Shown here piece by piece: positions 40,330-51,513 of a stretch of DNA of 64,000 nucleotides; positions within the stretch are counted from its first letter, which is position 1, and each line of letters starts with the position of its first letter. A program made the position numbers and the translations under genes. A model generated the notes under the pieces. It was not told the origin of the DNA. It searched no databases and saw only the letters and a list, made by a program, of their open reading frames with translations. Where the stretch lies: assembly GCA_034769895.1 (NCBI GenBank), contig CM068372.1, positions 386,600,282 to 386,664,281 of the forward strand. Direction: 5' to 3'. This DNA is from Magicicada septendecula. Taxonomy: Eukaryota > Arthropoda > Insecta > Hemiptera > Cicadidae.

Positions 40330-43300
40330 TTGCATGGATGGTTGTAGAATTTGGTTTAGCATGATTTAAGAATTTTATTTCCGCGGAATAATACTGTATT
40401 CAGCCTACATGACAACTCGTGTCTTAAACGAGTGCCCACTGATATTTAGTAGCAAGAGCAGAACAAATATCTAGTGCATGTCATGGTAAATATTTTATAG
40501 CAGAGAAGTAAATAAATAATTTAATTTTATTTAAGCTTATTCAATTTAGGATTTGGAAATAGGAAAAAATAATGCACTTTCTTAAAATTGTTAACAACAT
40601 AGAAAAATACCTAAGGAAAATATTTCTTATAAGGACAATAGTCTAAAAGTTTTTTTACCAAAGAAGTTAGTGTAACGAATTCGTTATTATTTATCCCAAT
40701 GCCATAAGCAAGGCGACGTTGCATTAAAAATAAATAGAGTAATTTTTATATATTACATTTTTCTGTTAAAAGTACAGTTGTTTGTGAAATTTAGAATTAG
40801 AATTTTCAATCAACCGCCATTTAAAAAACATTTTTTAAGATATTTGGTTTGTTTTGTATTTATAAGAAATATTACTCTTAGTAAATAGAATATATTATAA
40901 CGATACCAGGTGTAAACAGTTATAACGATACCAGGTGTAACTATAATAAGAGTAGTAAATTTATGAGTAGTTAAAATTTCACGTTTATTGTTTAAAAAGC
41001 ATTATAAATAATAAAACATTGTTAATAATCTCCGATCAAGATATCACTCATTACTAAGTGTTTATTTCTTAAGCTATACGGTGTTACACACATTGAAAAC
41101 ACTCTTACATCTAGACATGTTAATAATCTTAATCAAGACATTTATTCAAATTGATTTAATAAAAGAAATAAAATTTAAATATAATTAAGTTTTATTTTAA
41201 TTGAATTCATTTAATTCAGATCTGACCTCAGCTTGCTCAGTGTTTTTTTTAAAATAAATTTAAAATTATATGAATTACTCTTAGACTGGGATTTGTTTCG
41301 TATTCAAAATTTAAATTATTCTTTTCTACAAAATGCAAATATCAAATCATTTCAATTATTTTTCTTTGATAGAAAAAAATACTATCTCAAAATTAAACTC
41401 TTTTTTTCTATATTTATCTATATGCGATCCCTCATTCTTACGTCTAAAACATTTACATAAGACTCTATTACATTATTTAACTAATTATAAACTTCTTTTT
41501 TTCATTGTCTCTTTATATAGTCTTTATGAGCACTTTAAAAAAAATCATTTATAAATGCATTATGCATGTCACCTCGAGTTTTGATGACCTTGCGACTTCT
41601 TGACGGGGTCCAGCGTTGTCCAGAGTTGGGTTACCGTTACTCCTGGCTAGGCGTGGTCCTGGATATGTCCAGAGTCCAGCGTCGTTCTCCAGCAGTGTGT
41701 GGTCCGTCCCAGAGAATTAATATCGGCTGCGAGGTGGATCTCGTTCGGCTGTTAGGCGTCTAAAAAGTATCTCCTAACGTCCAGCATCTCGCGTCGCTCT
41801 TTGTAGCTTCTCTGTAGATACTCTTGCTGACTTAAACGGTCCTGGTACTCTACGTTTCCCGTACTAATGTAAACATAATTACTGAAACGTCTTTATTTGT
41901 TTATAGATGAGAGTTATAACAAAATAAAACTGTTCTGCCGGCGGACATCGTGTCCGGCTGCAACTGTGTCCCGAACCTTTTCATATATTTACAATTTTTT
42001 GCAAATGGCAATGTTTTGTACGCAATCGAGATAGCACAAATCATAGATAATTTGGTTAAGCACTCATTGTATTAAATTGAGCGTCTTAGTGTAATTTACG
42101 TATTTTTGGCACATTTATTTCGCACTGACTTCGCGTAGTGTGTCCTACTAACGTCATTTTCTTACTGTGGATAACTATAAAATTTACACGCACTTTGGTG
42201 CCTTTTGTTTGTTTATACACTACTTAGTTTTCACACAGTGAATTAAAATAATTATTTTAGTAATTACTTGGGGAGGGTTGCTGGGATTCCTGTCTGTTCA
42301 TGCATCACTAACACACACAAGATACACGCGTAACACATATACAATCGAGCAGGTGTTCCTTGCCTGTTGGAACAGGTTATTTTCTCCCCTAGTATAACAA
42401 TGAAACATTTTTTACAATCCCAGACATGTCCATTTACCCCAAACGTACAACAATTTTACAAATTTTACATTTATTTAAATCAATGCTCAATAAAGCATAT
42501 GGCTGTATCGTTGCAATATCAATATTGTTACGAAATGTTATTGTGATTAAACATATTTTGTGTTTCATGTTTCAAGATCTACAATTTTTTTTGTAATTTT
42601 TGCGTTACGTTTGGACGGGGAATATTTTTTCTAAACTATGGACTTATTTGTAACATTGCTGGCGCGGAGGAGCGGGGCGGTAGCATGAATAGGGCTGGGT
42701 CAAGACTTTGTGCTCTGATTGACGATTGACGATGCTTCATCATAGTACGGATGAAACGCTACGTTTCAATTCAAATAAACCAACGTGTGTTAAACCAAAG
42801 AACAGTGTTTCAGTGTTGTTATTAATTAGAACCATGAAATGTTACGAGAGAATGTTTTTAAATAGTTTACCTTTCATATAACTTAAAACATGGTTCTTGT
42901 AGTTTTTGTTAAGCGTTTTGAAAAGAAAATTTATCTTAACAATCGTGGAAGAGCAAACGCGGGTAAAAAAAATAAACAGCAGAAAATGATAAGAATATGT
43001 AAACGGGTGTGTGTATGTGTGCGACATTCGTTAGTTAGGAACGCCGTGTGTGACAGGAGCGACCTCCCCCTCCTCCGTCTCGTACCAGGAGACGACGGCA
43101 TAATTGCTGCAGTAGCAGTCTGCAAAATGCTCCCCAAAGCAGAACACATCGTTAAATTGGGGATACAGGGAGCTGGCTGTGCCCCTTCAGTATGTACTGT
43201 ATTGTGTGTTCTGGCTCTAATTGTAGATCTAAATTTAATTCTAGGATTTTAGTCGGGTGCTACACGTTCTGGGTGTCAGGGTGTGTGTGTGTGTGTGGGG

Positions 43301-43439
43301 GGGGGGCGCGCTCGTCTGATATAGCGCGGGGCAATGATAACACAGCAATTTAAAACAATCACAACAGTAACTCGTTGAATATTTTTAATACAGATATGGT
43401 ATAAATATAAAGGTAATAAGATGCCATTTTACTTAGCCA
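40330..43439. other. No gene recognised; long AT-rich stretch
   Basis: Mostly AT-rich. Features: a 22-bp tandem pair (ATAACGATACCAGGTGTAA, about 40,898-40,940); a GC-richer island at 41,560-41,870 with repeated GTCCAG(C/A)G; a G10 run in a GT-rich tract at 43,281-43,307. The 120-codon + frame 42,890-43,252 has no motif and overlaps a minus-strand frame of similar length. Confidence 0.5.
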
Positions 43440-43765
43440 TGTTTATAGTTTTAAAATAATACCTCTATAAAAGTGACGCCCATTGACATGATTACATTCG
43501 TCAAGTCGACTGAAAAAGCTACCCATGACTCTCTGCAGCATGGCTTGCGGAATCGCCCGAATTTCTTCGACGATTCGCTGCATGAGTTGATTTAAATCAC
43601 GTGATCGTGATTGAAAAATCTTAAACTTTAAATAGTCCCACAAAAAGATATCACACGCAGACAGGTCTGGAGATCGCGCTGGTCAGCGTATTGCACCGAA
43701 TCTTGACACCAACCGATCTTTGAACACAGGACTCAACACTTACCATAAATTTTCTGGCTCACGCA
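43440..43765 (-). pseudogene. Mariner-type transposase C-terminus, minus strand
   Basis: The minus strand reads PARSPDLSACDIFLWDYLKF, KIFQSRSRDLNQLMQRIVEE, IRAIPQAMLQRVMGSFFSRL and DECNHVNGRHF. PxRSPDLxxCDFFLWGYLK with IxxEIxxIPxxMLQxVMxxFxxRLxxCxxxxGxH is the C-terminal third of an insect Tc1/mariner transposase group; the D in SPDL..CD is a catalytic acid. A stop lies just before PARSPD; the N-terminal two thirds are missing. Inverted ends were not found. Confidence 0.8.
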
Positions 43766-43974
43766 CTGTTTTTACACTTCTTCCAATTGTTTTCTGTGTG
43801 TCGAGGCACGTGGTTTCAAATGTTCATTATTTCTCATTTCGACATTGTTGAGCGATCTGGAATTTTTCCGTGTCTGCAAACGTTTAAATGTTTTCTGAAA
43901 AGTCTTTGTTTTGTTATATAGGAATCATTACTTTGAGAAAACGTAAATTTTGAAGTTCGGTGAAGGATGGACAA

Positions 43975-44211
43975 ATAGGAAGCAGGTAGTGTAGATGCTC
44001 GGTGGGTGGGCGTGGCCTAGTGGGAAACAGGCAGTACGGGAGCAGTCGATTCCTAGGGAATGTAAACGTATAGATGGGGTCTTAAGGTATATACATGTGG
44101 CTGTAGAGTTAATAAATACTCGTTTAGTACCTGAAGATGGTGTAAACACCTAAAGGCCTCGTAGACACCGAAGTGACTACCAGTTTTGCAATAAATGGTG
44201 ACAAAGTTGAT
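43975..44211 (+). mobile_element. Penelope-like terminal fragment with hammerhead-like motif
   Basis: Contains GGGCGTGGCCTAGTGGGAAA, then CTGAAGA at 44,131, T, GGTG-TAAA-CACC hairpin, TAAAGGCCTC, and the end AATAAATGGTGACAAAGTTG, which equals the right end of the 57.8-58.0 kb palindrome. The GAAA of the core has become TAAA. Single-arm version of the foldback repeats. Confidence 0.6.
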
Positions 44212-45351
<1,140 letters not shown>

Positions 45352-45590
45352 TTCGGAATCTTATTGAATTAATATTGAGCCAGTTGAAAGGATATGTTGC
45401 CCGCCACAACACATTACCTGCTTGATATAAAACAATTTATTGAGAAGGCGGTAAATGAAACAAAGGCGGATAAGTGGAGTCATTATATGAAGCATATAAT
45501 CAAGGAACATGATAAGCTACAGCAAATGGCCCATATTACCGACGTCGTTGTAGACAATGAACTACGTATATTGTCAATAATAACGCTGAC
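45352..45590 (+). pseudogene. Tc1-like transposase C-terminus
   Basis: The + strand gives LIELILSQLKGYVARHNT, a frame change, then DIKQFIEKAVNETKADKWSH and YMKHIIKEHDKL. Insect Tc1-like DDE transposases end with (P)IEL(I)W(A)Q(V/I)KGYVA.(R/K)N.TF.......L...A......W...V.H....E. The E in IEL would be the last catalytic acid. The upstream two thirds are not recognisable. Confidence 0.6.
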
Positions 45591-45717
45591 TCAAGTAATG
45601 ATAGAAGTTCAGACACATATATGGGAGGCATTGAATTACTTTCTGACAGCAACTGATAGCATACATATTGCAACGATACAAATTAAAACTCTATAGATAG
45701 GTAGTATTGAATTTAGG

Positions 45718-45736
45718 AAACCTAACCTAACCTAAC
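45718..45736. repeat. Short interstitial telomere-type repeat
   Basis: Three and a half CCTAA units (complement TTAGG, the usual insect telomere repeat). Too short to be a telomere. Confidence 0.7.
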
Positions 45737-45894
45737 ACTCTATATCTAGAGATAGGAAAATTTATTAAATTATTACAACATTAAAATTTACTGATGTCTT
45801 ATTACTTTATAATATAAAATTGTTTATTAAAAATTTGTCTTTCAATAATTGAGTCTATTTGCTGGTTTTACATATATGTTACTTGTTCGTTGAA

Positions 45895-46946
45895 TTCCAC
45901 TGTTTGCGTAGCCTCTCGACGCTCCGCACGCTGTTCGACTGGATCGCTGCTATTGCACGTCGACCGATGACTATTACGCTGACAATTCACGTCTTTGCAC
46001 ACACGCACACTGCGATATGAACTGTTATAGTTTATAATTTAAATTCACTTAATCTCAGGGATTTTTTATGGGTAAAATATATCGTGTATCGATCTTACAC
46101 AAACTCCGGTTTCTTGAAGTGTTCTCGCGTTGCTATCAAAATAACTCGGCAGATATTTTGCCCCTAGCGGAAACCTTCTACTGTATGCGAAAAAGCACTA
46201 GAATGATCTATTTATTATTTGAGTTCTGTAAGTGGTAATAGTTACGAAAAACTCGAACCGTGAACCAACTTCTAAGTCTAAAGGAAAACGACCTGCCTTG
46301 TCACGAAAAACTCGTGGCAGTGAGTTCGTGTTTCTATGGCAAGTCCTCGGAAGAAACTGAGCAAAGTGCTCTCGACAAAGGACCATCTCAAATAATTTTT
46401 ATACCTTCTGATTGGTTGAAACTCTAGTAATGTCACAGATGAGAACATAGATAGACTGAAATCAGGCTTAAACTCAGTCCGATTCTGCAAAGGCCTGTCT
46501 AGATTTAAAACTTTAGATTTTAACTGTCAAATTTTATTACTTTCTTGGAAATAACGAAAATAAAAGAAGACTGATTTCATTAAAAAAAACATATAAAAAT
46601 TATAGTTGTGGAGAATTAAGTATATGGAAAATGTAGCTTATAACCATGAGAATACCCTGTCTAAGTTTCAGAACGAAATGTTAATTTTCAACGAAGTTAT
46701 TAAATAAAATGTGAATCACACGCGCACCCGCGCACTTACACACAAATATTTTACATGACATAAAAGAGTATAAAATTGTGAACATTTTGACATAACATAC
46801 TTTTTTAAACATAGCTTGGTTCAAAACTTATGACTACTTTACAATGAAAAGAACAAAATCAATTTAAAACATGTCTATGGCCGTCAGAAAATATGTTATA
46901 GCATTAGTATTCCACTTAAATGAACTTACTATTCTGTGTTCTATTG

Positions 46947-46948
<2 letters not shown>
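45895..46948 (-). mobile_element. Old LTR, gypsy-like family 2
   Basis: Shares with the 1.9 kb LTRs the blocks AATCTCAGGGA, TCTTACACAAACTCCGGTTT followed by CTTGAAGTGTTCTCGCG, and a CACGCGCACCCGCGCACTTA block. It ends CTATTGCA at 46,948, immediately before (AT)n. The left limit is estimated. Much more diverged than the two LTRs next to it, so it is an older insertion of the same lineage. Confidence 0.6.

Positions 46949-46980
<32 letters not shown>
46949..46980. repeat. (AT)n tract at left edge of the young LTR element
   Basis: Sixteen AT units between the old LTR end and the first base of the young element; its continuation is at 53,424-53,439. Confidence 0.9.
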
Positions 46981-46982
<2 letters not shown>

Positions 46983-47307
46983 CGACAACACAAATTACTA
47001 AACTATTGGCGCATAGGATATGATAGTATGTGTAATTCAAATTACAAGTCTATATTGGAGGGTTTAAGATTATTTATTGTACAAACACAAGTTATAGTTT
47101 ATATGGTATATTTGAAATGTACAGAATGTAATGTTTGATAAAGAGTCTTTCTTTTAAAGTGTTAAATAATGTTCATACGCAAGACGTGATACGTTACATA
47201 AGAAGACTCCCACGATGATGTTGTTGAATAGAAGGGCCGGTCTTTGCGGTGTAGTTGGTTCGTCAGGTGTGGCTTACAAATGACAGACGTTTTCCCAGAA
47301 ACGTTTA

Positions 47308-47522
47308 CAGCTGGGCTGGCGTCCTGTAACAGCTTGGCTGATGTCCTGTAATAGCTGGGCTGGTCCTATAACAGCTGGGCTGATGTCCTATAACAGCTGG
47401 GCTGATGTCCTGTAACAGCTGGGCTGATGTCCTGTAACAGCTGGGCTGATGTCCTGTAACAGTTGGGCTGATGTCCTGTAACAGCTGGGCTGATGTCCTG
47501 TAACAGCTGGGCTGATGTCCTG
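47308..47522 (-). repeat. 22-bp minisatellite in the 3' LTR
   Basis: About nine to ten units of CAGCTGGGCTGATGTCCTGTAA-type sequence (quoted core GGGCTGATGTCCTGTAACAG). It lies downstream of the minus-strand TATA-like CTCTATATAAG (about 47,590-47,600), so it would fall in the transcribed leader. Its open frames are repeat artefacts. Confidence 0.9.
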
Positions 47523-47587
47523 CAATTCCCACGATGAATCCGACACTTCGCACACACAACGGTACTACGGATTTTATCACTCGCAAA

Positions 47588-47602
47588 ACTTATATAGAGT
47601 TT
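47588..47602 (-). promoter_or_regulatory. TATA-like box of the 3' LTR
   Basis: The minus strand reads AAACTCTATATAAGTTTTGC. The same sequence is in the other LTR at about 52,143-52,157. Placement between the ~175-bp repeats (upstream) and the 22-bp array (downstream) fits a U3/R boundary. Confidence 0.5.
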
Positions 47603-47938
47603 AAGACCAAGTAATATCTCAGGTGACAGTGAGTTTAATCAATAACGGTATATTGAGCTTATACCTCTCCGGCTTCTTCAAGTGTTCTCGCGAATAACAA
47701 GGTCTACCGCGATCAGCAGACCACCCTATGAGGAAATCTTGCACTAGCACGGAAACGTCTTGATGAAACTATTGCGTAACAAACTAATGATACTGTCACT
47801 GCGGAAAATCTCGCACAGTGGTACAGTTACACTCACTTCTTACACACGTAATACTACAATATTAATATCGTGTGTAAAGATATAAAATCAATTGTTATGC
47901 GTCACACGCATTACTATTCCCGAAAAGTCTTAACAGAT

Positions 47939-48362
47939 CCTTGCAAGCGGTATAATCTTGTACAAGGAATTGTATGTACCGTTCACGGTAGCAGCAGTGA
48001 AGAACTGCTTGTAATTTTACGCACAATGCGTTAAAACACTGATGTGTGCAAATGTACTACACACACAGTTCTGAGTCTTCCCGTGTCACTAACGACGAAT
48101 AGTTTTTACAACACCTTGCAAGCGGTAGAATTCTTGTACAAGGAGTGCACGTTCCGTTCGCGGTAGATGGCGTAGAAGAACTCCGTAATTATACGCGTAA
48201 TGCGTTTAAACACACCTGTGTGCAGATGTACTACATACACAGTTCTGAGCCTTCTCGTTTCACTATCGACGAACAGTCTTTACAACACCTTGCAAGCGGT
48301 AGAATTCTTGTACAAGGAGTGCACGACCCGTTCGCGGTAGATGGCGTAGAAGAACTGCCTGT
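47939..48362 (-). repeat. ~175-bp tandem repeats in the 3' LTR, 2.4 copies
   Basis: Units start CCTTGCAAGCGGTA at 47,939, 48,114 and 48,288. They contain TCTTGTACAAGGA, GCGGTAGATGGCGTAGAAGA and ACAGTTCTGAG. Position upstream of the TATA-like box suggests a repeated U3 enhancer; that is inference. Confidence 0.85.
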
Positions 48363-49280
48363 GTAACGACAGGCTTAAGAAAATTTCCAACCACCAGTCC
48401 GCATTCTATTGGTGGATGGAAGTCACATGGTAAGTAAAGGTGACCATGCACTTTTCATGCATTAAAGTGCATTTACCTTGTAACAGCATGCATAGCGGTA
48501 ATCAGACTACTCGTATCTCATGCATGCTGCCTACATATTAATAATATACATGAACGTAAACAATAGTCCGACAGGTATAGGGATTGTAGTGATACACACG
48601 TCTCAGTTCAGCTAATGTCAAAACAACGATAATACTTCACGCACCGCACGGGAAACGTTTCCCAATCGCGCACGCGCGCACATTTCCACTAACACAATAC
48701 ATGAATCACCATAAATAATAATGCACAGTTTTTCTAAACTAAACCCTTAACCTTACTAAATACAATTGATAACAACCAAACTTAACCATCTACCAATATA
48801 ATATGAATGTCCATTGTCTGTGTAATATATGACTTGCCCCGCCTATCATGATCCTGTGATCCGTTGCAGGATTAACTCCTTCCCGCATAAAAAAAAATTT
48901 TTTTTTTTTTAGTTAACTAACAAAAAATACAAATTTTTTTTTTCTTCAATATAACCAAAACAACTTCCTAAACCTGAAATAATAATAATACCTTCAAACT
49001 AAAATCAAATAAACATCCTCAATTAATACTAACAATTCCAACTGTCACTTTGACAGAAGCATCAAATCAAAGACACGTGGTACCCTTCAAACCAAAACAA
49101 ACACACATGTTCTTGACACAAAGATAACGAAATCTCATGCAGGGTCATAGCGTACACAGACAACATTTCTTATCTAAACTAGATTATTGTTCACTCTCAG
49201 AGTCATCTTACATACAACATTTAAACCTGAACTTGACATATTTAACATCACTACACATTCTTACCCCTATATCCTGACAT

Positions 49281-51113
49281 TTATTTCTGAGTTTTTTGTA
49301 TAAATTTTTTCTCAGTTTTGAAACGCACACGTTTACTTGGAAAGACAGATTTGAATTTGTTTAATATACACCGTAATTGCCTTATCTCGCAACCCATTAA
49401 CTGAACCTTGAGGGTCGGTGAGTTACTCGTTATCTTATCTTTCGAGCGTCCCAGTCTGATAACGTGAGGTCGACAATCAACTTTAGCTGGCAATAATTCT
49501 TTCTGACATTCCAATGCAGCACGCAATTTATTCAATTTATCAACTTCCCAAATAATATTATGTCTGAGTTTTCTAACTCCAAGGACGGTCGCATCTATTT
49601 CCGTACCCTGTTCGTATGTTGCTTTAATTGCCTGTTTTTCAATTACCTGCGACTCACACGTTGCTGATTTTATCCTTGTGTGACTTACCTGCAGAATCGG
49701 CATTTGTACAAAGTGGTTTTTACACCTCTTACGTAACTGCTCGTCCAACAGCGATATTTCTGTGCCGCTGTCGACCAACATCTCGTCAACATAACCCTTG
49801 ATTTTTGCTTCGACAATAAGGTCGGTGCAATTTTTCATACTAATATTTTCTTCATGTTTATTACTATTATCATTATTACACATTAAATTATCCCTAATTT
49901 CGGCAGGATATAGGCCATACATAACAGTTCTATTCTTATAACTAACATTTTTCATACTTGATTGATTGAACTGCTTTTCAACTAAATCATTTTCAATAAC
50001 TGTTGCTAATAAGTTGGTATTAAATTGCTGAGTTGTATTTTTATGTTGTTGTGATTGCGGCTGATTTTGTGGTGTTTGAACATGAAACTGATTACGCGGC
50101 GGTTCATTATTATTTATCATAATTGTTGTCACCTTATTGTCACCCGTATCATTCACCTCTCCGTTCTCCGTAAACACCTCAGTACCTGATATAGATTCAT
50201 CTAGTACCTCATCATCAGGCCATGTGTCATAAATACCTGCACCGTTAGTATCCATACTAGTTCCAGGCTCTACTACTGGTTCGGAATTTTTATGTGTTAT
50301 GCATACACTGTCCGCATCCATGATAGCTTCAGATCCTATCATACGTTCACGGTTCTCGCATGCTATATCTGTTACACTATAAAATATCACCTCATCACAG
50401 CACTTACCTGAAGTATGTTCCAGATTAATAGTGTTGTTACTACTAATTTCATTTCTGTTATCTTCATTACAATCCGATGCAGAATCTAAATATTCGACTT
50501 TACCGAGGTATGAACTACTAGGCCCTAATAAGGTGGTTTCTGTATAATCACTTTCAATTGCACCTACTACGCTACTGTTCTCCGTTAATCCTTCAGATGT
50601 AACATCTTGGTTAACTTCCATATCACTTTCTTTGAGAGTATGTTCCACAAGGACATTTGGTACTTCAAAATTATCATAAGGTACAATATTCTCAACAGTT
50701 AAATCTACTTCAATATCAGCTGACATTTCCTGTAGCTTCGCCATCCTCTCCTCTCCGTCGGCGTCCATTTCTTCCCAAAATTCCTGCCTAATGGCTATCA
50801 TCTCCTCATCCACGGCTTTCATCTCCTCGCAGCAATTATCTGAAGTATGTTCTGGACTAATAGTGTTGCTATTACTAATTTCATCTTCGTCATCTTCACT
50901 ATAATTGCATGCATAATCTAATTCTCCGATCATATCGAACCATGAAATACTATGCCCTAAGCGAGTTGCCTCGTTAATATTACTTTCAATATTATCCCAG
51001 AATTTCCGCCTAACGGCTCTACTCTGCTCAGATATGGTTTTATCATCAAGTGACCTGGCCCTTAAAGCCCTCAAATATTCTATAAACTCTTTTTTATTCG
51101 ACATAGTGATCAA
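49281..51113 (-). CDS. Retroelement protein with retropepsin domain, 610 aa
   Basis: Only long open frame in the window, filling most of the internal region of the young LTR element. The first ~340 residues are acidic and low in similarity to anything I recognise; a CNYSEDDEDEISNSNTI-type acidic block at about residue 70 recurs near residue 215 (DCNEDNRNEISSNNTI), so the region is internally duplicated. A Q/N-rich stretch (about 345-370) follows. At about residue 440, VDEMLVDSGTEISLLDEQL is a retropepsin active site (hydrophobic-DSG), and the domain runs to about 530. The end, LRCILNKFKSVFPSK, resembles the linker before RT in gypsy-type polyproteins, but no RT follows. Likely a fused leader/protease product. 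Confidence 0.75.
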   Translation of the reverse strand: MITMSNKKEFIEYLRALRARSLDDKTISEQSRAVRRKFWDNIESNINEATRLGHSISWFDMIGELDYACNYSEDDEDEISNSNTISPEHTSDNCCEEMKAVDEEMIAIRQEFWEEMDADGEERMAKLQEMSADIEVDLTVENIVPYDNFEVPNVLVEHTLKESDMEVNQDVTSEGLTENSSVVGAIESDYTETTLLGPSSSYLGKVEYLDSASDCNEDNRNEISSNNTINLEHTSGKCCDEVIFYSVTDIACENRERMIGSEAIMDADSVCITHKNSEPVVEPGTSMDTNGAGIYDTWPDDEVLDESISGTEVFTENGEVNDTGDNKVTTIMINNNEPPRNQFHVQTPQNQPQSQQHKNTTQQFNTNLLATVIENDLVEKQFNQSSMKNVSYKNRTVMYGLYPAEIRDNLMCNNDNSNKHEENISMKNCTDLIVEAKIKGYVDEMLVDSGTEISLLDEQLRKRCKNHFVQMPILQVSHTRIKSATCESQVIEKQAIKATYEQGTEIDATVLGVRKLRHNIIWEVDKLNKLRAALECQKELLPAKVDCRPHVIRLGRSKDKITSNSPTLKVQLMGCEIRQLRCILNKFKSVFPSKRVRFKTEKKFIQKTQK

Positions 51114-51513
51114 ATTAATTTAAAATTTAGTAAATTAAATTCACTGATTTATAAGCAAAGAAAGTTATTATTATTACGACAAGATTAGAACATACGGTAA
51201 CCAGTTTATATGCACGCAGAAAAAGCAGTTCAAAATATCAACATGTAAATACCTTATCTAACATACAACAACTAATAATCTACCTCCAATATACTGATAA
51301 AATCTGTTCATATATGATATACAAGAGAATATGCACACTTGAAAAATTATATCCTCAGCTTTTCACATGAACTATACACATACAATTATTACGTTAATTA
51401 TATTTATACGTCGGATTTTTCCAACAAATTTTATATTCATAGACAAATATGTAATAGCGTCAAATTTCCGCTATTTTACGAGCCCTACGTTGCTAAGCGC
51501 CAAAATATCTCTA

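Larger units (their letters stand above)
46981..48868 (-). repeat. 3' LTR of the young element (1,888 bp)
   Basis: Nearly identical to 51,514-53,423. It contains the 22-bp array (47,308-47,522) and the ~175-bp repeats (47,939-48,362). Confidence 0.9.

Noticed and set aside
42890-43252. 120-codon + frame
   Set aside because: No motif, crosses a GTGTGT run, and is opposed by a minus frame of like length.
47308-47522. Regular 22-bp units resembling a CRISPR array
   Set aside because: The units are head to tail without unique spacers, occur again in the second LTR, and the DNA is eukaryotic. It is an LTR minisatellite.
47305-47586. 93-codon minus-strand frame with repeated TSAQLLQDISP
   Set aside because: Read-through of the 22-bp repeat, duplicated at 51,899-52,141; open in more than one frame, so not a protein gene.
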